Source of the DNA: Shewanella canadensis
GTDB taxonomy: Bacteria; Pseudomonadota; Gammaproteobacteria; Enterobacterales; Shewanellaceae
Assembly: GCF_003966225.1 (NCBI RefSeq)
Contig: NZ_RXNU01000008.1
Location: 1 to 64,000 of the forward strand
Direction: 5' to 3'
Length of the DNA stretch: 64,000 bases
Made by a program: the position numbers and the translations under genes. Positions 16,416-25,635 of this stretch are shown in pieces (position 1 is the first letter of the stretch; each line of letters begins with the position of its first letter). Under the pieces are notes generated by a model. It saw nothing but the letters and a program-made list of their open reading frames with translations. It did no database searches and was not told the origin of the DNA.

Positions 16416-18266
16416 TTACCCCTTTGGCTCCCCCTCAGCTTCATCCAGACTCTCCGATAACAGATCCTGTTGCTTAGCCAACGCCTGCGCCTCGATCGGC
16501 AAGAGACTGATCAACTCGATTCCGCTTGATAGCCGGGTATCTGAAGCGGTAAATATATGCACTTTCGTCCCCTCCAGATAGATAAGCGGCATGGCACTGT
16601 CTCCATAGCGGGTGCAAAAATCATTAAAGCTGAAGTTATCGGTGATGTTGGTACTCTTAATCACCGCCCCTTTGGACATTAGACTCGCCAATTTAGCGTA
16701 AGAAACGGACTCACCAAATAAACAAAGCCTTTTCATATAGCTTTCGGATAGTTGGTGCCTCGCGCTTGTCTCTTCACTGCTGCTCAAACCATAGACCTTC
16801 TCGCTTCCTAATAGATCCTGATAGTGAAAACTCACCAGAGGATTCAGCTGCCGATAGGGAGAGATAACCAATAAGCGCCCTATTCCTGTCATATCGAGAA
16901 AATTTGTCGCATGTTCCGAAGCGGGGTTTCCAAAATAGACGGGAATGTTGTCCATACGAGCCAGTCTGATGTTGTTCCAGTTATTATCCGCCAGAATTAC
17001 GGTAACCTGTTTAGATTTTAGGACTTTTGCCAGCTCCCTGGAGAACTGAGCTGCGCCAAAAATCAATAAGCCTTCGGAAGAGCCGGCATTAACCCCCAGG
17101 TATCTGGCCCAGATCCCCGCAGTTAAACTTTGAATGACCACAGTTCCTATGATAATTAAAAATACCAAAGGCACAATTAACCCCGCGCCTTCGACCCCCA
17201 ACCCTTCGAGTTTTATGGCGAAGAGCGAAGAAACGGCCGCCGCGACGATACCCCGAGGTGCCATCCAACTTAAAAACCACTTATCCTCGCGACTTAAAGA
17301 CGTGCCTATTCCGCAGCACCAGACACTCAGGGGGCGAGCAATAAACATCACAATGGCCAATAGCCCTACTCCCTCCCATCCCAGACTTAACAGGGCATGA
17401 GAGTCCAGGCGAGCAGCCAGCAAAATAAATAACGCAGAGATAAGCAGAACCGTTAGCGTCTCTTTAAACTCGATGATATCGGCAATATCGACTCCTCTCA
17501 TATTGGCTAAGAAGATGCCCATAACGGTGACACTCAGTAACCCTGACTCCTCCTGCAACAAATTAGAGCCGACGAACACGCCCAACATAATGGTCAATAC
17601 CGCGGTATTCTTCAGATAGTGGGGTAACAGGTTTTGCCTTAAAATCTGTCCGACAAGGTAACCGGCCGATGCGCCTAAACCTAAGCCGACCCCAAGCATA
17701 TAACCAAGGGCATAGATCATATGTGTAGTCGGATCGGCGGCCACGGCGATATATTCAAAAACCAATACGGCAAGTAGAGCGCCTATGGGATCGATGATAA
17801 TCCCCTCCCAACGTAAAATGCTTGCCAGTTGTGACTTAGGCTTAACACTTCGAAGCATTGGCACGATAACCGTCGGACCGGTAACAACCACCAGGGCGCC
17901 AAATAACATGGCCATCGTCCAACTAAAGCCTAGAAGAAGATGAGTTGCGCCTCCGATACAAAGCCAGGTGATCAGCGCACCGATTGATACCAAATGCGTG
18001 ACCATACGGCCATGGTCTTTTATCTCTTTAAAGTTCAGGGTTAATGCACCTTCGAAGAGAATAACGGCTACACCTAAAGAGATAATGGGGAAAAGCAGTT
18101 CACCGAAGAGCTCATCGGGATCGAGTACGCCAAGCATGGGTCCCATGATTAAACCACATAACAGGAGAGGCAAAATCGCAGGCAATCGCATTTTCCAGCC
18201 TACCCATTGGCAAACTAGAGATAACACACCTACCAGCCCCAGCATGGCTGTGATCTGTTCGACCAT
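16416..18266 (-). CDS. CPA1-type cation/proton antiporter with RCK N-terminal-like domain
   Basis: 616 residues from ATG 18266, with GAGGAA about eight bases upstream; an ATG at 18281 is less likely. The first about 395 residues form 12-13 membrane segments of the NhaP/CPA1 fold (GVAVILFEGALTLNF, PTDP-equivalent region TGPTVIVPML, SWMAPRGIVAAAV). The cytoplasmic tail from about 400 contains a Rossmann-like TrkA-N (RCK) region (LLIFGAAQFSRELAKVLKSK) and an acidic end. Exchanges Na+ or K+ for H+, with the tail probably regulatory through a nucleotide. Monocistronic, convergent with fadE. Confidence 0.88.
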   Translation of the reverse strand: MVEQITAMLGLVGVLSLVCQWVGWKMRLPAILPLLLCGLIMGPMLGVLDPDELFGELLFPIISLGVAVILFEGALTLNFKEIKDHGRMVTHLVSIGALITWLCIGGATHLLLGFSWTMAMLFGALVVVTGPTVIVPMLRSVKPKSQLASILRWEGIIIDPIGALLAVLVFEYIAVAADPTTHMIYALGYMLGVGLGLGASAGYLVGQILRQNLLPHYLKNTAVLTIMLGVFVGSNLLQEESGLLSVTVMGIFLANMRGVDIADIIEFKETLTVLLISALFILLAARLDSHALLSLGWEGVGLLAIVMFIARPLSVWCCGIGTSLSREDKWFLSWMAPRGIVAAAVSSLFAIKLEGLGVEGAGLIVPLVFLIIIGTVVIQSLTAGIWARYLGVNAGSSEGLLIFGAAQFSRELAKVLKSKQVTVILADNNWNNIRLARMDNIPVYFGNPASEHATNFLDMTGIGRLLVISPYRQLNPLVSFHYQDLLGSEKVYGLSSSEETSARHQLSESYMKRLCLFGESVSYAKLASLMSKGAVIKSTNITDNFSFNDFCTRYGDSAMPLIYLEGTKVHIFTASDTRLSSGIELISLLPIEAQALAKQQDLLSESLDEAEGEPKG

Positions 18267-18534
18267 AAAAATATTCCTCAAGAAGTGCCATCGATTTCAC
18301 TCCTACAAACGCAACCTTATCTGTCGAATATCCGCACCACAAACATCTGTAAACTCAACCGAGAATGCCCTACTAAGCAGGCCTATTGACTTAAAAACGA
18401 TTAATAAGGGATTAGTTTTGATGAATGACATGAGTATGGCTCAAATTTGAGCTATGGATAGAAGAAACAGCCTATGCGCGTGATAATAAAATGATTTATA
18501 GTGTTTAATCCTTATTCACTATACGAACAACAAT

Positions 18535-20142
18535 ATGAATAGTAGAAATATTTTGTTAATGACGTTCTTTTCAACGTTATTTTTAACGGCATGCGGGCAA
18601 CAGATATCAAAAACTCCAACTTCTGAAGTCAATCTTGATAATGCTCATCGCCATATAAAAATACTGGCCTCCGATGAATTTGCCGGTCGAGGGCCGCTGT
18701 CTGAAGGGGAGAGAGTCACCATTGATTATCTGGCGGAACAATATCGCGCAATGGGATTAGCCGGGGGCAATAAAGGCAGCTTCTTCCAAACCGTGCCCAT
18801 GGCCAAGCTTACCTCAGACCAGTCGATGCATTTAACCATAGGTGAGCTTGAGTTTCAGGCGGGAAAAGATTTTACTGCCCGCACTCAGCAAATGAATACA
18901 GATATCAAACTCAATGATTCACAGGTCGTGTTTGTAGGGTACGGCATCAATGCCCCTGAATATCAGTGGAACGATTATCGCGACATTGACGTAAAAGATA
19001 AAACTGTCATTGTTTTAGTCAATGATCCAGGCTTTGCAACACAAGACGATAATCTATTTACCGGCAACGCCATGACCTATTATGGACGTTGGACCTACAA
19101 GTATGAGGAAGCGGCCAGACAAGGCGCAAAAGCGGTATTGATTGTCCACGAAACGGCACCTGCCGCCTATCCGTGGAGTGTAGTAGAGAGCTCAAACACA
19201 GGCAGTAAATACACCTTAGTCGACGGTGAGAATAACAAGAGCAAGCTACCAATCATGGGCTGGTTACAACATGAAGCCACGAAGCAGGTATTTGCTCAGG
19301 CCGGTCTGGACTTTGACTCATTGAAACTCCAAGCTATCACCCGTAACTTTAAGCCTATTGGTCTAAATCAAACCGCCAGTTTAAACATGACTACAGCTAT
19401 AGAGCACGCCGAATCAAACAATGTTCTTGCGTTAATTAAAGGCAGCAAAAGACCCGATGAAACCATTATCGTCAGTGCCCACTGGGATCATTTTGGTACG
19501 CAGCAAACACCTGAGGGTCCCAAGATTTATAATGGCGCCATAGATAATGCCACCGGTGTAGCGGGCACACTGGAAATTGCTCGCATACTGATGGAGCGCC
19601 ACAAAATTAAGCCGTTTGAACGTTCAATTCTCTTTGCCAATTTTACCGCAGAGGAAACGGGCATGATTGGGTCCGAACTCTTTGCTCGCGGCACCGTTTT
19701 ACCCACTAAAAGCATCGTAGGCTTACTGAATATCGATGGCATGAACGCCTTAGACGGGGTCGACTATGTATTACAATATGGCAAAAACATGTCAGAACTT
19801 GAGGAATATCTGGAAAAGGCTGCGAGTAAACAGCAAAGGCACGTTAAACTCGATCCAAGACCTCAAAACGGACTGTTCTTTCGTTCCGACCACTTCTCAT
19901 TAGCTAAACAAGGAGTACCTGGTTTACTGTTTATGAGCCTGGGGGATACCGATCCTGACTATATCAGTCACAGATACCATAAAGAGGCCGACGACTATTC
20001 ACCTTCCTGGTCATTAGGTGGTATGCAACAGGAGATATCTTTAATTGTCGATATAGCGAGTGAGCTGGCGACCAATGATGATTGGCCTAAGTGGAAAGCG
20101 GATTCTGACTTTAAGAAGCGCAGAGCCGAAGACAAGATGTAA
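18535..20142 (+). CDS. M28-family metallopeptidase lipoprotein
   Basis: 535 residues. Lipobox LTAC (Cys20) after a short signal peptide. An N-terminal region with a PA-type insertion (about 110-290) is followed by the M28 di-zinc core: SAHWDHFG, DNATGVAG, EETGMIGSE (general-base Glu), NIDGMN and a final RYHKEADDY histidine. Expected to be an aminopeptidase at the outer or inner membrane facing the periplasm or outside. Monocistronic; a symmetric hairpin follows before the convergent LysR gene. Confidence 0.92.
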   Translation: MNSRNILLMTFFSTLFLTACGQQISKTPTSEVNLDNAHRHIKILASDEFAGRGPLSEGERVTIDYLAEQYRAMGLAGGNKGSFFQTVPMAKLTSDQSMHLTIGELEFQAGKDFTARTQQMNTDIKLNDSQVVFVGYGINAPEYQWNDYRDIDVKDKTVIVLVNDPGFATQDDNLFTGNAMTYYGRWTYKYEEAARQGAKAVLIVHETAPAAYPWSVVESSNTGSKYTLVDGENNKSKLPIMGWLQHEATKQVFAQAGLDFDSLKLQAITRNFKPIGLNQTASLNMTTAIEHAESNNVLALIKGSKRPDETIIVSAHWDHFGTQQTPEGPKIYNGAIDNATGVAGTLEIARILMERHKIKPFERSILFANFTAEETGMIGSELFARGTVLPTKSIVGLLNIDGMNALDGVDYVLQYGKNMSELEEYLEKAASKQQRHVKLDPRPQNGLFFRSDHFSLAKQGVPGLLFMSLGDTDPDYISHRYHKEADDYSPSWSLGGMQQEISLIVDIASELATNDDWPKWKADSDFKKRRAEDKM

Positions 20143-20170
20143 TACCATCAAATAAAAAGCCACTATTCCT

Positions 20171-20212
20171 CCCTCTTTTGTTCACCCCAATTAAATGGTG
20201 AACATTTGAGGG
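20171..20212. terminator. Bipartite hairpin between convergent genes
   Basis: GTTCACC (20180-20186) pairs with GGTGAAC (20197-20203). An outer CCCTC (20171-20175) pairs with GAGGG (20208-20212) across symmetrical TTTT/ATTT internal loops. It is usable in both directions as a weak bidirectional terminator. Confidence 0.5.
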
Positions 20213-20235
20213 GGACATCTATTCGAATTCATCCG

Positions 20236-21165
20236 CTAGCTGATATTTTGTTGACTGAGTAAACTAGGTATCGCGGTTAAAAACGCACTGACGGACCCTC
20301 TTTCGGACCCGCTGTCATAAATCGCGTAAATATCGGCTGAAATGGTCTCTTTTAACGGAATAAAACATACATTTTTCCATTGATGTTGACGATAACTTTG
20401 AGGAACAATAGACACCATAGTGCTCGTCGCCACAACTGCCATTAACGTCGTCGGTTCAATGACCTCCTGAGTCACCTTAGGGTAAAAGCCAGACTCTAAA
20501 AGTACCTCAATAATCATATCGGTGGATGCAGAGTTAGTACGCTTCATAAACACAAACTCTTCATTAATAAGCTCATCTAAACTGAGACTTTGCTTCAGTT
20601 TCGACGGGTGCTCATCGGACACCAATACACACATGGGTTCGGCGTATAATAGCTTTGCACTGAGTGGATGAATGTTACGGGTATCTGCAAATCGAGCCAA
20701 GCCGATATCGATACGATGCTCGATTAACGCTTGTTTCTGCTTCTCTGGCGCCAACTCAATAAAATTAAAGACATATTCCGGATAACTCTTTTTGAACTCT
20801 CTCAGAGCCGTCCCGAAACCGGCCCAAAATATCGAGCTCATTAAACCTATGTTGATTGTGTTATCTAGCTCCCGGCCAGCCTTAGTCACCTTATTGATCG
20901 AGTCACGAAACATATCAAACAGTAGTGCACACTCCTGCTGCAATAACAGACCAACTTCAGTCAGCTGAACATGGCGGGTCGTACGCTCAAACAAGGTCAC
21001 ATCCAGCACAGACTCTAACTCTTTAATTTGAGCACTCAAGGGCGATTTTGAGATATTAAGCTGTTCTGCAGCTTGCCCAAAATGCATACATTGAGACACC
21101 GCATAAAAATAACGAAGCATTTTCAATGTTATACGTCCATTTAGTACATTTTCATTAATATCCAT
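20236..21165 (-). CDS. LysR-family transcriptional regulator
   Basis: 309 residues. The N-terminal winged helix-turn-helix lies at about residues 14-73 (LRYFYAVSQCMHFGQAAEQL, ISKSPLSAQIKELE), followed by a LysR substrate-binding domain. Divergent from the purine nucleoside phosphorylase with about 130 bp between starts, the layout typical of a LysR regulator and its target, and comparable to XapR/xapA in E. coli. Control of nucleoside use is therefore the best guess, based on position only. Confidence 0.9.
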   Translation of the reverse strand: MDINENVLNGRITLKMLRYFYAVSQCMHFGQAAEQLNISKSPLSAQIKELESVLDVTLFERTTRHVQLTEVGLLLQQECALLFDMFRDSINKVTKAGRELDNTINIGLMSSIFWAGFGTALREFKKSYPEYVFNFIELAPEKQKQALIEHRIDIGLARFADTRNIHPLSAKLLYAEPMCVLVSDEHPSKLKQSLSLDELINEEFVFMKRTNSASTDMIIEVLLESGFYPKVTQEVIEPTTLMAVVATSTMVSIVPQSYRQHQWKNVCFIPLKETISADIYAIYDSGSERGSVSAFLTAIPSLLSQQNIS

Positions 21166-21297
21166 TATCCGGTTCCTGATATTTAGATAGCCACATTGTA
21201 CTGCAAACCAGGATAATCTGGCGGGATTTAGTGATTAATTGAGAATAAAGCTTGGGGTAAATTAAACCTAAGATAATTAATCAGAAAGGAAGAGACC

Positions 21298-22122
21298 ATG
21301 AAGAGCGATCCTGTAGACAATGCGCTAGCCACCATTTCAGCCCTTAAACCAAATTTCAGTCCCAAAGCGGCATTCATCTTAGGCTCCGGCCTGGGGGTCC
21401 TTGCAGACGAACTTGAAGATAGAGTCTGTATTGCCTATGAAGAGCTTGATGGCTTCCCAATCGGCACTGTCGAAGGTCACTCTGGCGAGTTAGTCTTGGG
21501 GCGAATGAATGGTATCGACGTTGTTTGTATGAAAGGCCGCGGTCATTACTACGAACACCAAAGCATGAAAGTCATGACAAATCCGGTGCGTACGTTTAAA
21601 CGTTTAGGCTGCGAACTGCTAATCGTTACTAATGCCGCCGGGTCTTTACGCCCCGAGACTATCGACGTCGGCTCCCTCGTCATTTTCAATGACCACATCA
21701 ATACCATGCCTGGCACCCCCATGACTGGTCGTAATGATGACACCTATGGGCCACGTTTTTTCAGCTTAGCGAATGCTTATGATAAATCCTTACGTATGGA
21801 AGCATTAGAGGTGGCAAAAAGAGAGAATATTCATGCCAATGAAGGGGTATTTGTCTCTTACAGTGGTCCGAATTTCGAAACCCCAGCCGAAATACGCATG
21901 ATGCAGATCATAGGTGGTGACGTTGTCGGAATGTCTGTGGTACCTGAGGTCATATCTGCGGCCCACTGTAACCTTCCCGTGCTAGCTATCTGTGCAATCA
22001 CTAATATGGCCGAGGGCTTAGGAGATGTCGCCCTGTCTCATGAACAAACACTGAAGTGTGCGAAGTTAGCCCAGGATGACTTTATCAACCTAATCAAGGC
22101 ATTTATGGCAAATCATTTTTGA
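21298..22122 (+). CDS. Purine nucleoside phosphorylase (PunA/XapA family)
   Basis: 274 residues. Trimeric-type PNP: ILGSGLG (phosphate loop), GHSGELVLG, GRGHYYEH, TNAAGSL, and FNDHINTMPGTPMTG. Cleaves inosine, guanosine or xanthosine with phosphate to the base and ribose-1-phosphate in purine salvage. Length and motifs fit E. coli XapA and Bacillus PunA equally, and substrate preference cannot be set from sequence reading. AGGAAGAG lies just before ATG 21298. Divergent LysR gene upstream; the tRNA-Asp relic region lies downstream. Confidence 0.93.
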   Translation: MKSDPVDNALATISALKPNFSPKAAFILGSGLGVLADELEDRVCIAYEELDGFPIGTVEGHSGELVLGRMNGIDVVCMKGRGHYYEHQSMKVMTNPVRTFKRLGCELLIVTNAAGSLRPETIDVGSLVIFNDHINTMPGTPMTGRNDDTYGPRFFSLANAYDKSLRMEALEVAKRENIHANEGVFVSYSGPNFETPAEIRMMQIIGGDVVGMSVVPEVISAAHCNLPVLAICAITNMAEGLGDVALSHEQTLKCAKLAQDDFINLIKAFMANHF

Positions 22123-22356
22123 GGCTAATACCTCCATGGGCCGCTCCTAAATATCCTATTATTGCGGCATTCAAACATCCATGTTTTCATGGAGTGTATG
22201 CCATAGCAATGTATGGAACACTTCTTTTAAACATAGAGAGGCACAACTGAACTACGATGTGCATGGAAGCTTAATGCCATCAAGACAGTCATAAAGACCA
22301 TAGATGGTCGAGAGTGACCGTTCTAAATTAAATTTTACTGAATTTTAGATACAAAA

Positions 22357-22382
22357 AAGCCCTTATCTTTCGACAAGGGCTT
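22357..22382 (-). terminator. Relic copy of the tRNA terminator
   Basis: Same hairpin as at 22641-22669, with one A-C mismatch in the stem (CTTATC against GACAAG). It lies downstream of the broken tRNA copy. Confidence 0.7.
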
Positions 22383-22389
22383 CATTGTT

Positions 22390-22603
22390 TGGCGGAGCGG
22401 ACGGGACTCGAATGTGCCTTCGGCACGTGAGACAGGGTGAATATGGTAAAGCCATAAGCTCATGAACGAGAGTCATGGATGACGAACTGGCACTGTACAG
22501 GGATGTACAAGCTATCTATTCAAAAGAAGCTAATATCTCCATGGATGGAGTGTATGCCATAACAATGTATGGAACATTGTTGGCACAACTGAACTACCGC
22601 TCT
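22390..22603 (-). pseudogene. tRNA-Asp split by a 173-bp insertion
   Basis: The 3' fragment at 22390-22412 runs from the T-loop TTCGA through the acceptor stem to CCA and is identical to the intact genes. The 5' fragment at 22586-22603 covers acceptor and D arm, with one change at the first acceptor base. The 36 bases of anticodon and variable arm that should join them are replaced by 173 bp (22413-22585) with small dyads and a repeat also found at 22190-22220. Not functional as it stands. Confidence 0.75.
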
Positions 22604-22640
22604 TAAACTGGATGAATATGTTCTGTATTTTTCAGATACA

Positions 22641-22669
22641 AAAAAGCCCTTGTCTTTCGACAAGGGCTT
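22641..22669 (-). terminator. Terminator of the tRNA-Asp transcript
   Basis: On the minus strand AAGCCCTTGTC-GAAA-GACAAGGGCTT is followed by a T-run, eight bases after the CCA end of the last tRNA. Confidence 0.9.
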
Positions 22670-22676
22670 CGTTGTT

Positions 22677-22753
22677 TGGCGGAGCGGACGGGACTCGAAC
22701 CCGCGACCCCCGGCGTGACAGGCCGGTATTCTAACCAACTGAACTACCGCTCC
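22677..22753 (-). tRNA. tRNA-Asp (GTC)
   Basis: 77 nt with encoded CCA. Acceptor GGAGCGG/CCGCTCC with discriminator G, D arm GTTCAGTTGG, anticodon loop CCTGTCACG giving GTC, and T arm GCGGGTTCGAGTCCCGT. Second in a tandem pair transcribed right to left. Confidence 0.97.
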
Positions 22754-22822
22754 TAAACTTATTGCTTTACAGCTATTTCATCGTTATGTCACTAACAATA
22801 AAACTAAATTTAGTAACTTGAT

Positions 22823-22899
22823 TGGCGGAGCGGACGGGACTCGAACCCGCGACCCCCGGCGTGACAGGCCGGTATTCTAACCAACTGAACTACCGCTCC
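22823..22899 (-). tRNA. tRNA-Asp (GTC), first copy of the tandem
   Basis: Sequence identical to the copy at 22677-22753, separated from it by 69 bp. Encodes CCA and anticodon GTC. Confidence 0.97.
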
Positions 22900-22976
22900 A
22901 CATCAAGTTGCGGTGAATAATATATAGGTCGGTAGGTCTCGTCAATCAATTTTTTTAAGAGTTAAACTGTTTAGTT

Positions 22977-23007
22977 AAAAAAGCAGCGATTCAATGGTAT
23001 TCGCTGC
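22977..23007 (-). terminator. Terminator of the TIGR03503 gene
   Basis: GCAGCGA (22983-22989) and TCGCTGC (23001-23007) form a 7-bp stem. On the minus strand it is followed by TTTTTT. Confidence 0.8.
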
Positions 23008-23030
23008 ATTTTCAAACTAAACAGCCGTAT

Positions 23031-24347
23031 TTATGAAGGTGGATCTTCCGGCATAGTTAAATCAATTTCATCTAACGCCGGTCCAAGCTCCTTCTGCTTT
23101 GCCTTCTCTTCATCTAAACGTAACTGAGTTGCCGCTAACGCCTCTTTCAAGTTGCGACGTTTACGCCAGATAAGTAAACCTAGAATACCGAAGACTAATA
23201 ACCCACAGTTAACTAATATGATCCAAAAAACAGCATCATCCTTGGCTTTCTTTTCTGCAATAGCCGCTTTCTTCGCCGCGATAGCCGCTAACTCTTCGGC
23301 TGTTGGCGGAGGCTCCGGTGGCTCAATCAAGTTGAAGAACCGCTCAGGCATACTGAGTAAGATCTCTCTTCCGCTAAGTGTGGTCGTTGCCGCGACACCT
23401 TTAATGCGGTAGCTGCCAAACTCTGCAACTTCTGGCAGTAACAACTCACTTTCTGTTTCTTCAAGACCATTGATAGTAATAGGAAGTTGCAGTCCCGCCG
23501 GTCCTACTAATTCAAAATCTAAATGTGTTTCGTCTAACCTCACCGCCTCGTCATTGACCTTAACAAATAACTTCCACCTGTCTTTTAGTGGGTCTTCAGG
23601 TTCGATGACATCGACACTTATGGGAATAGGAGACAATACAAACTTATGATGAAAGTCCCTCGAAAAAATATTATTTCTCGCATTTACATGAAGATCATAA
23701 GTCCCCCAGGCTTGAGTTAAATTGATTTTCCCGGTAAACAGACCATCATCTGGACGTTCATCTAACCCTTCTCCATTGTCTTTATAGGAGCCTACAATAA
23801 TATTCCCCGTAGCAAAATTTTCTTCACCGACCTGATGGTCACTGATAAATTTAGTTGTCCACTCGAACAGATAATCTAACCCAGGCATTCTAATGCGCTG
23901 TTCATCGCCTAATAGCTGCGCCGTGACTTTTAAGCGCTCCCCTTGGAACAGAGGTTGTGGGAAAGGCTCGACAGAGATGTCTAACTTTGAGATTTTCTTT
24001 ATTGTGGAGCCTTTAACGACGCGCCCGAGTAACTGCCATGGACCAGGCATAGGCTTCTCGATAGTCACAATGTCACCACTGAGACCATCAACCCATTTAA
24101 CCTGCTTGGGATGACGACTGGCATACCATTTACTACCATCGGGTAAAACGATAACAACGGGGCCGCTGCCGTACTTACGTTGAATAACTAACGTCAGGCT
24201 ATCGACCATATGATCGATTCGAAAACGATTTTTGAGCTCATGAGCTTTCTCTGACGGCACAACAGCGGCTACGGCCATGGTGCTCAAGCCAATACTCAGC
24301 GCTATAAGTGAGCTAACAAGTTTATTCTTAATCTTCATTAAAGTCAT
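23031..24347 (-). CDS. TIGR03503 family membrane-anchored protein
   Basis: 438 residues. Signal peptide (about 1-28, ending MAVAA), a large periplasmic beta-rich region (about 30-350), an Ala/Lys/Glu-rich helical linker, one membrane segment at about 374-394 (VFWIILVNCGLLVFGILGL), and a short charged cytoplasmic tail. This layout is that of TIGR03503, a conserved family of marine gammaproteobacteria with no assigned function. The TIGR name is from memory. Neighbouring dnaQ starts the same-strand unit just upstream, nine bases apart, so the two are co-transcribed. Confidence 0.8.
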   Translation of the reverse strand: MTLMKIKNKLVSSLIALSIGLSTMAVAAVVPSEKAHELKNRFRIDHMVDSLTLVIQRKYGSGPVVIVLPDGSKWYASRHPKQVKWVDGLSGDIVTIEKPMPGPWQLLGRVVKGSTIKKISKLDISVEPFPQPLFQGERLKVTAQLLGDEQRIRMPGLDYLFEWTTKFISDHQVGEENFATGNIIVGSYKDNGEGLDERPDDGLFTGKINLTQAWGTYDLHVNARNNIFSRDFHHKFVLSPIPISVDVIEPEDPLKDRWKLFVKVNDEAVRLDETHLDFELVGPAGLQLPITINGLEETESELLLPEVAEFGSYRIKGVAATTTLSGREILLSMPERFFNLIEPPEPPPTAEELAAIAAKKAAIAEKKAKDDAVFWIILVNCGLLVFGILGLLIWRKRRNLKEALAATQLRLDEEKAKQKELGPALDEIDLTMPEDPPS

Positions 24348-24356
24348 AAAGTGACG

Positions 24357-25085
24357 CTATCCTCGCCAAATACATTGTCCTGATTTTGCAACTAAATCTA
24401 ATCTTTCTTCATGCTTAGTTAGTTCATCGGCCGTTGCTCTGATCACTTTAAGATTTGCTCTATTACTGTTTAAACGAATGATACCTCCCTCCCCTTCTCC
24501 AGCCTTATCACCGGAAAGGTTGAACTTAGTCTGACCACCCGTCATCATGAGGTAGACGTCGGCTAAGATCTCCGCATCGAGTAAAGCGCCGTGGAGTTCT
24601 CGACGAGAGTTATCTATCCCGTATCGCTTACACAAGGCATCCAGGTTATTTTTCTGCCCCGGGTGCAAAAACTTCGCAATATCAAGAGTATCCAGAATCT
24701 GACAGATATCTGCCGTTTTCGGACCTCGCGGCTGCAATAAAGAAAACTCATGATCCATAAAGCTAACGTCGAAGCTCGCGTTATGAGCCACCACTTCGGC
24801 ACCATCAATAAAGTCGATAAAACTTTGTGAAATCTGGGCAAATTTGGGTTTATTAGCGACATAGTCATTGGTAATACCGTGAACTTGAATCGCTTCCTCA
24901 TCGATGATCTGTTGAGGATTGATGAATTCATGATAATGGCGTCCGGTTAGACGACGATTAATCACCTCAACACAACCAATTTCGATGATACGGTGTCCAA
25001 GGTAGATGGCGCCGGCTCCTTGGTTCATACCTGTGGTTTCTGTATCCAGAATAACCTGACGTTTTGCACTTGAAACGATATTCAT
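24357..25085 (-). CDS. dnaQ: DNA polymerase III epsilon subunit (proofreading exonuclease)
   Basis: 242 residues. 3'-5' exonuclease of the DnaQ/DEDDh superfamily: Exo I DTETTG (Asp14, Glu16), Exo II HNASFDVSFMD, and Exo III HGALLDAE. The C-terminal tail (about 185-242) holds the region that binds the alpha subunit. Divergent from rnhA with which it shares the intergenic promoter region, the usual arrangement in gammaproteobacteria. Confidence 0.96.
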   Translation of the reverse strand: MNIVSSAKRQVILDTETTGMNQGAGAIYLGHRIIEIGCVEVINRRLTGRHYHEFINPQQIIDEEAIQVHGITNDYVANKPKFAQISQSFIDFIDGAEVVAHNASFDVSFMDHEFSLLQPRGPKTADICQILDTLDIAKFLHPGQKNNLDALCKRYGIDNSRRELHGALLDAEILADVYLMMTGGQTKFNLSGDKAGEGEGGIIRLNSNRANLKVIRATADELTKHEERLDLVAKSGQCIWRG

Positions 25086-25152
25086 AAGATTAATAGCACT
25101 TATTAAGTTTTTGGGTATACTCGCCCAACGATTTGACTATGGTAGCAACTTG

Positions 25153-25623
25153 ATGATGGGTATGAAACAGCTCTCTATATTTACTGATGGCTCTTGCTTA
25201 GGTAATCCCGGTCCCGGAGGGTATGGTGTGGTGATGAAATACAAGCAGCACACCAAAGAGATCGCTGACGGTTTCCTGTTAACCACCAATAATCGCATGG
25301 AATTATTGGCGCCTATAATTGCATTAGAAGCACTAAAAGTACCCTGTAAAATCGTGCTGACCAGTGACAGCCAATATATGCGACAAGGGATCACTCAGTG
25401 GATCCATGGCTGGAAGAAAAAGGGCTGGATCACCTCGAGTAAACAGCCGGTCAAAAATGTCGACCTGTGGAAGCGATTAGATCAGGCGAGTAAAGGTCAT
25501 GATATTGACTGGCGCTGGGTTAAGGGTCATGCCGGACATGTCGAAAATGAACGCTGCGACACTTTGGCCAGAGACGCCGCAGAAGCAAAACCTAAACAAG
25601 AAGATATCGGCTATCAAGCATAA
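25153..25623 (+). CDS. rnhA: Ribonuclease HI
   Basis: 156 residues from ATG 25153. The open frame extends upstream to 25111, but family length and alignment favour 25153 or 25156, and no clear ribosome site separates them. Degrades RNA in RNA-DNA hybrids. Catalytic Asp12 (FTDGSCLGNPGPGG), Glu50 (NNRMEL), Asp72 (TSDSQY) and Asp136 (NERCD), plus the basic handle WIHGWKKKGW. Divergent from dnaQ. Confidence 0.96.
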   Translation: MMGMKQLSIFTDGSCLGNPGPGGYGVVMKYKQHTKEIADGFLLTTNNRMELLAPIIALEALKVPCKIVLTSDSQYMRQGITQWIHGWKKKGWITSSKQPVKNVDLWKRLDQASKGHDIDWRWVKGHAGHVENERCDTLARDAAEAKPKQEDIGYQA

Positions 25624-25635
25624 TATCTATGGATA

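Larger units (their letters stand above)
22123..22633. repeat. Decayed tRNA-Asp array and associated repeats
   Basis: No protein gene. CCGCTCCTAAA at 22141-22151 is the exact 5' end (reverse complement) of tRNA-Asp plus its flank. A 31-bp block (22190-22220) recurs with one mismatch at 22546-22576. ACAACTGAACTAC occurs at 22243-22255 and 22585-22597. A terminator plus tRNA 3'-end block at 22347-22412 is 64/66 identical to 22634-22699. Together these look like at least two further tRNA-Asp units eroding upstream of the two intact genes. Confidence 0.7.

Noticed and set aside
22390..22412. tRNA 3'-end fragment as an attachment site of a genomic island
   Set aside because: The matching 5' piece and duplicated terminator show a broken tandem copy; no integrase lies nearby, and the fragment pair is only about 290 bp from the intact gene.
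22520..22738. Minus-strand 72-residue open frame over the tRNA-Asp region
   Set aside because: It reads through an intact tRNA gene and its terminator and has no ribosome site; it is a shadow of the tRNA.
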